A DNA stretch of 11,389 nucleotides from an uncultured Ruminococcus sp. (GTDB lineage: Bacteria > Bacillota > Clostridia > Oscillospirales > Acutalibacteraceae), in NCBI GenBank assembly GCA_902767125.1, contig CACXGJ010000178.1:1-11389 (forward strand). Direction: 5' to 3'. Each line of letters opens with the position of its first letter. The stretch's first letter is position 1. The position numbers and the translations under genes are program-made. Shown one piece after another: positions 6,714 to 11,389 of the stretch. The notes under the pieces are model-generated. The model did no database searches, was not told the DNA's origin, and was given only the letters and a program-made list of their open reading frames with translations.

Positions 6714-7597
6714 TTCAATTTCTCCGATAATATGCAGTACAGTTTTGTATTTATCAGCAATACAAATGCACGGAGCCTGTCATATCCCCTCGCATTTGAA
6801 AATATCTTTATTTTATCTATCTTCAGATCGGGATATTTCCATGCCTTGAATTTTACTGCCGCATGAAGATAACGCTTTGCAATATTGGCTTTTATCAGCC
6901 TGTTATCCGTATATTCAAACAGTTTTCCGAAAATATATATCAGATCGGACAGATTCTTTTTACTTGTGCTGTTTGTGATGGAATTTTCTCTTTGCCTGTA
7001 AAAATACAGTTTTTTCGGGATATAACAAACATCATTTGCATTTATCAAAGCCTTGTGTGTCCAAAGCTCGTCCTCATGCAACAGAGACTTTTCAAAAAAC
7101 AAATCATTCTTCAAAAGATATTCTCTTTTATAAACACCGAGCCATACAGTAGTAGGATGGTCGCCACATTCCTTGAGCTGTGCCTCAATACATTCGATAC
7201 CCGTATAATGCACATCCTCATGCAATCCGCTATGGGTATAATAATCATCTCCGATTCCGTCAAACAAGAGTATTTCACATTTTTTCGATGACAGGAAATC
7301 AATTATCATATTCATATCCGTGAAATAGTCATCGGAATCAACGAAGCATACATATTCACCCTTTGCAAGCCTCAAGCCTGTATTTCTCGCATCTGACAAA
7401 CCGCCGTTTGATTTATGTATCACAGAAACATTCTTTTTCAAAAAGCTGTCACATATCCTCCCCGAAGCATCTGTTGATCCGTCATCAACGAGAATTATCT
7501 CCGTATTTGGATAATCCATAACACTCTCTATACATTCATGAAGATATTCTTCAACATTATAGACTGGGATTATTACAGATAAAATTATTTTTTTCAT
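6710..7597 (-). CDS. GT2 family glycosyltransferase
   Basis: A 295-residue inverting GT-A glycosyltransferase that would add one sugar to the lipid-linked repeat unit on the cytosolic face. Motifs in order: SVIIPVYNVEEYLHECIESV (7-26), VDDGSTDASG (37-46) for the nucleotide, NGGLSDARNTGL (64-75), the metal-binding FVDSDDYF (86-93), and LLHEDELWTHKAL (173-185) with the acidic pair proposed to activate the acceptor. YIPKKLYFYRQRENSI follows, as in many capsule GT2 proteins. The C-terminal 80 residues are basic and helical, fit for peripheral membrane attachment; no transmembrane segment is clear. The ATG at 7597 overlaps the preceding stop by 4 bases. The protein is related to the gene just upstream, but the two differ widely outside the core motifs, so this is not a recent duplication. 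Sugar specificity unknown. Confidence 0.93.
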   Translation of the reverse strand: MKKIILSVIIPVYNVEEYLHECIESVMDYPNTEIILVDDGSTDASGRICDSFLKKNVSVIHKSNGGLSDARNTGLRLAKGEYVCFVDSDDYFTDMNMIIDFLSSKKCEILLFDGIGDDYYTHSGLHEDVHYTGIECIEAQLKECGDHPTTVWLGVYKREYLLKNDLFFEKSLLHEDELWTHKALINANDVCYIPKKLYFYRQRENSITNSTSKKNLSDLIYIFGKLFEYTDNRLIKANIAKRYLHAAVKFKAWKYPDLKIDKIKIFSNARGYDRLRAFVLLINTKLYCILSEKLK

Positions 7598-8565
7598 AGT
7601 AATTTATATTGCAGTTTCATTTCATTTTTTAGAAACATATATAGTTTCAGACTTATCTTTGCGGTTATCAGTGCCAATGTATGCTTTTGGCTTGAATATC
7701 CTATTTTTTCCGAAATGCTGAAATGGCGTATATCCTGCTTCAGCTTCTGAAATATGTCATTGTATTTTTGAGTTACACCGAAATAATACATCTCACCGCA
7801 TACCCTGCATTTCATATCTATCTCACTGCACCTTGCATACGGTAAAAGAAAAGGATATGAGCTTCTGACACCCTCGGTAATTCCTTTACAGACGGTCAAT
7901 GAGCATATTTTTCTTTCATCAAAGCTGTTTCGGCAAACCGATTCGTCATTCATTACATAATGATATTTTCCGAGAGGCAATATCTTTATATGATTTATTC
8001 CTTTGACATACTCAAATAAAAAATATCTGTCTTCTGCCATTGACAGGCTCTCATCAAAACGAAGACAGCCTATTTTGTCTTTTAAAAACAGCTTATCTGC
8101 CACAACAGGTGATAACATATCCTCTATCAAAAATTCCTTTATGATATCCTTTCCGTAAAGCTCTGTTTTCTTATTGCATATATGCGGGATAGTTTTGTCT
8201 TTGTATTCAGCCATGAAACCACCGCATATGAGCTGTCCCGAAAATTCCTTCAAAAGAATCTCAAAATGATCTTTTTCCACATAGTCATCCGAATCAATGA
8301 AAGCAATATACCTTCCCTTTGCCATTTGAAGTCCGAGATTTCTCGCATGAGAAACACCCTTATGCTCCGTATGATATACAAAGACATTGGGACAATTAAT
8401 ATATCCGTCAAGGATATCACTGCTTTTATCTGTCGAACCGTCATCTATCAGAATTATTTCAATTTTATCAATAACTGTCTGTGATAAAAGCGATGACATA
8501 CAAATATTTATATATTTTTCGGAATTATATACAGGTATTATAACACTTACCTCTGCCTTATCCAT
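7594..8565 (-). CDS. GT2 family glycosyltransferase, first gene of the operon
   Basis: A 323-residue GT-A enzyme. Motifs: VSVIIPVYNSEKYINICMSS (6-25), IDDGSTDKSSD (40-50), HKGVSHARNLGLQMAKG (68-84), FIDSDDYV (89-96) as the DxD-type metal site, and SLSMAEDRYFLFEY (173-186) with the Glu178-Asp179 catalytic-base position. The rest is a helical region ending in a hydrophobic, basic stretch (LALITAKISLKLYMFLKNEMKLQYKLL) that could dip into the membrane. It should act in the cytosol on the growing undecaprenyl-linked oligosaccharide. The ATG at 8565 has GGAG (8583-8580) 14 bases upstream, a rather long spacing. It lies about 55 bases downstream of the predicted start point and its stop overlaps the next ATG. 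No initiating sugar-phosphate transferase precedes it, so the first sugar must be added by an enzyme encoded elsewhere. Confidence 0.93.
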   Translation of the reverse strand: MDKAEVSVIIPVYNSEKYINICMSSLLSQTVIDKIEIILIDDGSTDKSSDILDGYINCPNVFVYHTEHKGVSHARNLGLQMAKGRYIAFIDSDDYVEKDHFEILLKEFSGQLICGGFMAEYKDKTIPHICNKKTELYGKDIIKEFLIEDMLSPVVADKLFLKDKIGCLRFDESLSMAEDRYFLFEYVKGINHIKILPLGKYHYVMNDESVCRNSFDERKICSLTVCKGITEGVRSSYPFLLPYARCSEIDMKCRVCGEMYYFGVTQKYNDIFQKLKQDIRHFSISEKIGYSSQKHTLALITAKISLKLYMFLKNEMKLQYKLL

Positions 8566-8627
8566 TTTATCTACACAAGCTCCGATACAATATTTTCAAT
8601 AAACCAAATCTTTCATAATATACTCAA

Positions 8628-8656
8628 ATTATACTATCACGGAGTATTTTCGTCAA
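8628..8656 (-). promoter_or_regulatory. Predicted sigma-A promoter of the polysaccharide operon
   Basis: On the minus strand TTGACG (8656-8651) and a perfect TATAAT (8633-8628) are 17 bp apart, a strong promoter. The predicted start is near 8621. An inverted repeat, ATACTC (8620-8625) and GAGTAT (8642-8647), straddles the -10 box with arms about two helical turns apart, so a repressor could bind there. It is the only good promoter seen upstream of the six overlapping genes. Confidence 0.78.
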
Positions 8657-8682
8657 TAAGAAAAATATAAAACCTCATTTTG

Positions 8683-8710
8683 GAAACCTTTTTTTGCAAA
8701 AAAAGGTTTC
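8683..8710. repeat. Perfect 28-bp palindrome between divergent promoters
   Basis: GAAACC, seven T, GC, seven A, GGTTTC: each half is the exact reverse complement of the other (14 bp per arm, no true loop in DNA). As RNA it would make an A/U-rich hairpin resembling a bidirectional terminator. It sits upstream of both predicted promoters (-35 boxes at 8656 on the minus strand and 8746 on the plus strand), so neither flanking operon should transcribe it. Possible readings are a remnant of a short interspersed repeat, a barrier to read-through, or a protein-binding site. Confidence 0.85.
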
Positions 8711-8727
8711 TGTGTATAAAACAGAAA
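8707..8727. repeat. Short inverted repeat overlapping the palindrome
   Basis: TTTCTGT (8707-8713) and ACAGAAA (8721-8727) form 7-bp arms round the 7-base spacer GTATAAA. The left arm shares bases 8707-8710 with the preceding 28-bp palindrome, so the two folds exclude one another. It may be chance in AT-rich DNA. Confidence 0.4.
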
Positions 8728-8745
8728 TGATTTGTTTTACAGCTA

Positions 8746-8774
8746 TTTACTTTTCAAATTTTTTGTAATATAAT
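8746..8774 (+). promoter_or_regulatory. Predicted promoter of the malic enzyme transcription unit
   Basis: A perfect TATAAT (8769-8774) has TTTACT (8746-8751) 17 bp upstream, a -35 matching consensus at four of six positions. The start would fall near 8781, leaving a leader of about 30 bases that carries AAAGGA (8795-8800). Moderate strength; no clear operator is visible. Confidence 0.55.
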
Positions 8775-8810
8775 TTTGTTATCACTCATAAATGAAAGGA
8801 TAAATGAAAA

Positions 8811-9983
8811 ATGAATATCAGAGAAGAATCACTTCAGAAGCACTATGAATGGAAAGGCAAGATCGAGGTAGTATCAAGGGCTCCGATAACAGATTCAAAA
8901 GAACTTTCACTTGCATATACCCCCGGTGTTGCAGAGCCGTGTCTTGAGATTCAAAAGGACTATGACAAGTCATTCCTGCTTACAAGAAGAAATAATCTTG
9001 TTGCCGTTATAACCGATGGTACAGCCGTTCTCGGTCTCGGTGATATAGGTCCCGAAGCAGGTATGCCCGTTATGGAAGGCAAATGTGCTTTGTTCAAGGA
9101 ATTTGGCGATGTTGATGCCTTTCCTCTTTGTATACGTTCAAAGGATGTGGATGAGATAGTCCGTACCATCTATCTGATTTCGGGCAGCTTCGGCGGAATA
9201 AATCTTGAAGATATAGCTGCTCCGAGATGCTTTGAGATAGAGAGAAAGCTCAAGGAAATATGTGATATCCCAGTATTCCATGACGATCAGCATGGTACTG
9301 CCGTTATAGTTGCCGCTGCAATGCTCAATGCTCTGAAGATTGTCAAGAAAGATATCAAGGATATAAAAGTAGTCGTAAACGGTGCAGGCTCGGCAGGTAT
9401 CGCTATTACAAAGCACATAATGAATATCGGTGTAAAAAATGTCGTGCTGTGCGACAGTAAGGGCATTATATGCGAAGGCGACACCCGTCTCAATGCCGAA
9501 AAAGCTGAAATGGCTAAAATAACCAATCTTGAACATATCACAGGTACTCTTGCAGATGCAATGAAAGGCACAGATGTATTTATAGGTGTATCCGCTCCGA
9601 ATATTGTAAGTGAGGATATGGTCAGGTCAATGAACAAGGATGCAATTGTTTTTGCAATGTCAAATCCGACTCCGGAGATAATGCCGGAGCTTGCCAAAAA
9701 TGCAGGTGCAAGAGTCATCGGAACAGGTCGTTCAGATTTCCCGAATCAGATAAATAATGTTCTTGCATTTCCGGGAATCTTCAGAGGTGCATTGGACTGC
9801 CGTGCAAGAGAGATAAATGAAGAAATGAAGATTGCTGCTTCCTATGCCATTGCATCACTTGTTGATGACAGTGAGCTTTGCGAGGACTACATACTTCCGA
9901 AGGCATTTGACAAGCGTGTGGGAAAGACCGTTGCCGAGGCTGTCATCGAAGCTGCAAGAAAAACAGGCTGTGCAAGACAATAA
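8811..9983 (+). CDS. NAD(P)-dependent malic enzyme (malate dehydrogenase, decarboxylating)
   Basis: The 390-residue cytosolic enzyme oxidatively decarboxylates malate to pyruvate and CO2 with reduction of NAD(P)+. It is the short bacterial form without a phosphotransacetylase-like tail. Key residues are in place: Tyr36 in SLAYTPGVAEPC (catalytic acid), Lys91 in MEGKCALFKEFGDVDAFP (general base), metal ligands in GGINLEDIAAPRC (Glu133, Asp134) and FHDDQHGTAVI (Asp158, Asp159), the Rossmann glycine motif NGAGSAG (190-196), Asp215 after the second strand, SNPTPEI (284-290) and SDFPNQINN (308-316). Asp215 suggests NAD may be preferred, but that is not decisive. The ATG at 8811 has AAAGGA 10 bases upstream. 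Only 19 bp separate it from the downstream polymerase-like gene, with no terminator between them, so they are probably co-transcribed. By eye its codon use is less AT-rich than the adjacent glycan operon. Confidence 0.95.
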   Translation: MNIREESLQKHYEWKGKIEVVSRAPITDSKELSLAYTPGVAEPCLEIQKDYDKSFLLTRRNNLVAVITDGTAVLGLGDIGPEAGMPVMEGKCALFKEFGDVDAFPLCIRSKDVDEIVRTIYLISGSFGGINLEDIAAPRCFEIERKLKEICDIPVFHDDQHGTAVIVAAAMLNALKIVKKDIKDIKVVVNGAGSAGIAITKHIMNIGVKNVVLCDSKGIICEGDTRLNAEKAEMAKITNLEHITGTLADAMKGTDVFIGVSAPNIVSEDMVRSMNKDAIVFAMSNPTPEIMPELAKNAGARVIGTGRSDFPNQINNVLAFPGIFRGALDCRAREINEEMKIAASYAIASLVDDSELCEDYILPKAFDKRVGKTVAEAVIEAARKTGCARQ

Positions 9984-10002
9984 TTACAAAGGATGATATA
10001 CA

Positions 10003-11250
10003 GTGATCTCATACAGCGTAAAAAAATTAAAGACCGATCTGAAAGACTTTGATGAAAAATTAAGAGGCTCCAAATTGACCTCTCCCAATATGCTCTATAT
10101 TGTCAGCTTTATCATCTACTATATACATAAAATGATGCTTACAACGGCAACTCCCTGGGCAATCTATATCAGAAGCGGAATCCCGATTCTGGATTTCATC
10201 ATAATTTTTTTGTTACTGCTGAAGATATTTCTCTATGACAAGGATGACGGCAAATTTAAAGCATTGATCTTTATTTCATTTTCGTCTGTTGTATTGTCGA
10301 TGTTCTTTCTTTCCACAAGTACAGTAAATCCGCTTGCAATGTGTATGTATATACTGTTCATAGCTGCCGCAAGGAATGTCGATTTCAAAAAATTATGTCT
10401 GGCGGTATTTGTGTCAAGCATGATAGTAATATCATTTGTAACCTGTATGTCGCAATTCGGAAGAATACCCGATCTTATTTATTTCTACCATACTGCCCGT
10501 CATTCATTCGGCTTCATCTATCCGACAGATTATGCTGCACACTGGCTGTTTGCATTCCTTGCCTATTTTTATTTCAGAGACGGAATATTTAAATGGTATG
10601 ACCTTGCAGTGATAGTAATATCAGCTTTATTTCTGATGTTCTTCTGTGAGGCAAAAACATCATTCGCTATGATCATATTGCTGATCATCCTGTCACTTCT
10701 GTTCAGAACAAAATGGATATACAGATCATTTGATAAAATGAAGAAGCTCTTTATCGCTTCACCTTTGATAATGGCTCTGTTCTCCATCCTGTCAACGCTC
10801 ATATTCGGCTCATATCTCACATCAAAGGGCTTTGAAGCCGAAAACAGCATCATCCACAGGCTTACCACAGGTATGAAAATGATATCAAGATACGGCTTTC
10901 ATATCATGGGAAACTATGTTATCGAGAACGGCTTCGGAGGCTCTACAGGCACTGTCACAGATTATACATTCATAGATAATTCCTATGTTAAGGTCGCTTT
11001 GAATTACGGTGTGGTCATGCTTGCGGTAATACTTGCATATCTGACGTTCCTTATCATCAGGAGCATCGGAAAAAAAGATCATGCACTGCTTGCAGTGACA
11101 GTGATAGTCCTTATAGACTGTGTTCTGGAGCATCATCTCATCGACTTTTCATATAATATATTCTTCTTTGCGGCTTTGGCAAAATTGAACGATACATTTC
11201 AGAATAATATCAAAACCAAAACAAAAAAACTGTCAGGAGGAAATTCATGA
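10003..11250 (+). CDS. Wzy-like polysaccharide polymerase, GTG start
   Basis: A 415-residue membrane protein with about ten hydrophobic segments (first near 30-50, last near 362-393), a charged N-terminal cytosolic stretch (VKKLKTDLKDFDEKLRGSK) and a basic C-terminus. RHSFGFIYPTDYAAH (166-180), NSIIHRLTTGMKM (281-293) and FIDNSYVKVALNYGVV (323-338) resemble the patterns seen in Firmicutes capsule and exopolysaccharide polymerases, where conserved Arg and His residues lie in extracytoplasmic loops. It would join repeat units outside the membrane. It is not closely similar to the polymerase encoded at 3980-5140. GTG is chosen because AAAGGATG (9988-9995) lies 7-9 bases upstream and the nearby ATG at 9993 is out of frame. 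The stop overlaps the next ATG (ATGA). This may be the first gene of another polysaccharide cluster that continues beyond the window. Confidence 0.8.
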   Translation: MISYSVKKLKTDLKDFDEKLRGSKLTSPNMLYIVSFIIYYIHKMMLTTATPWAIYIRSGIPILDFIIIFLLLLKIFLYDKDDGKFKALIFISFSSVVLSMFFLSTSTVNPLAMCMYILFIAAARNVDFKKLCLAVFVSSMIVISFVTCMSQFGRIPDLIYFYHTARHSFGFIYPTDYAAHWLFAFLAYFYFRDGIFKWYDLAVIVISALFLMFFCEAKTSFAMIILLIILSLLFRTKWIYRSFDKMKKLFIASPLIMALFSILSTLIFGSYLTSKGFEAENSIIHRLTTGMKMISRYGFHIMGNYVIENGFGGSTGTVTDYTFIDNSYVKVALNYGVVMLAVILAYLTFLIIRSIGKKDHALLAVTVIVLIDCVLEHHLIDFSYNIFFFAALAKLNDTFQNNIKTKTKKLSGGNS

Positions 11251-11389
11251 TCAATTTAATATCCGTATTTGCAGACACCGAAAGAATTTATAAAAACAGT
11301 GATACATTTCAGACTGCTGTTGAAAATACCATAAAAAATCAATATATCGTTTCAGATGATTCCCAAATCAAGCCTTCATCGGAAACTCA
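11247..11389 (+). CDS. Start of a gene, possibly TIGR02452-type (PARG-like); truncated by window
   Basis: Forty-seven complete codons are present: MINLISVFADTERIYKNSDT, then a polar, helix-prone segment (FQTAVENTIKNQYIVSDD) up to SQIKPSSET. The gene is real by context: a perfect AGGAGG (11235-11240) lies 6 bases before the ATG, which overlaps the upstream stop by 4 bases, so it is coupled to the polymerase-like gene. The VFxDT...A.E..IKNQ.I pattern resembles the N-terminal helix region of TIGR02452 proteins, whose later catalytic part (absent here) is a microbial poly(ADP-ribose) glycohydrolase-like macro domain. That assignment is a resemblance from memory over a short, weakly conserved segment. 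No signal peptide is seen. Confidence 0.6.
   Translation, partial: MINLISVFADTERIYKNSDTFQTAVENTIKNQYIVSDDSQIKPSSET

Noticed and set aside
7594..7597. Recent tandem duplication of the two adjacent GT2 genes
   Set aside because: They share only the core GT-A motifs and differ throughout the C-terminal halves, so they are ancient paralogues recruited to one operon.
9138..9718. Minus-strand open frames of 132 and 143 codons opposite malic enzyme
   Set aside because: The plus strand encodes an intact, motif-complete enzyme; the antisense frames show no recognisable protein.
1..11389. CRISPR array, insertion sequence, integrase, attachment site, tRNA or rRNA
   Set aside because: No regularly spaced repeats, transposase or recombinase motifs, or tRNA/rRNA-like sequence were seen on either strand.

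Overview
The window looks like a chromosomal segment of a low-GC, Gram-positive anaerobe of the Clostridia, probably Ruminococcus or a close relative. The grounds are purine-rich Shine-Dalgarno sites ahead of many genes, consensus sigma-A promoters (TTGACx, 16-17 bp, TATAAT), a zinc-type ribosomal protein L31, TrmL, a TipAS-type MerR regulator, and a Firmicutes-style surface-polysaccharide cluster. The genus is an inference from family resemblance; no database search was possible.

Bases 1-2250 are mostly housekeeping. The start of rpmE (L31) runs off the left edge on the minus strand. Divergent from it is a two-gene operon: trmL, a tRNA wobble ribose methyltransferase, and, translationally coupled by an ATGA overlap, a protein with an N-terminal HEPN-like RxxxxH motif fused to a CBS pair. 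Its stop codon abuts that of a convergent MerR/TipAS-type regulator gene. That regulator has its own MerR-style promoter with a 19-bp spacer and a dyad operator. It also has a strong internal Shine-Dalgarno and ATG that could yield a stand-alone drug-binding domain.

Bases 2250-8660 hold one minus-strand polysaccharide operon of six overlapping genes, read from a strong promoter at 8656-8628 to an intrinsic terminator at 2297-2250. In transcription order they are: two GT2 glycosyltransferases, a left-handed beta-helix acyltransferase, a DUF6625-type glycosyltransferase-like protein, a Wzy-like polymerase, and a GT2/polysaccharide pyruvyltransferase fusion. Together they would build, acetylate, polymerise and possibly pyruvylate a cell-surface glycan. 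No initiating phosphoglycosyltransferase or flippase lies in the window.

Bases 8660-11389 begin with a divergent intergenic region containing a perfect 28-bp palindrome. A plus-strand unit follows: malic enzyme, then 19 bp later a GTG-started polymerase-like membrane protein, then by ATGA overlap the start of a gene that may encode a TIGR02452-type (PARG-like) protein, cut by the right edge.

No rRNA, tRNA, CRISPR array, insertion sequence or integrase was seen. The most interesting points are the HEPN-CBS protein coupled to TrmL, the candidate dual start in the TipAS-type regulator, and the GT2/pyruvyltransferase fusion, which has no good canonical start codon and a shortened pyruvyltransferase domain.
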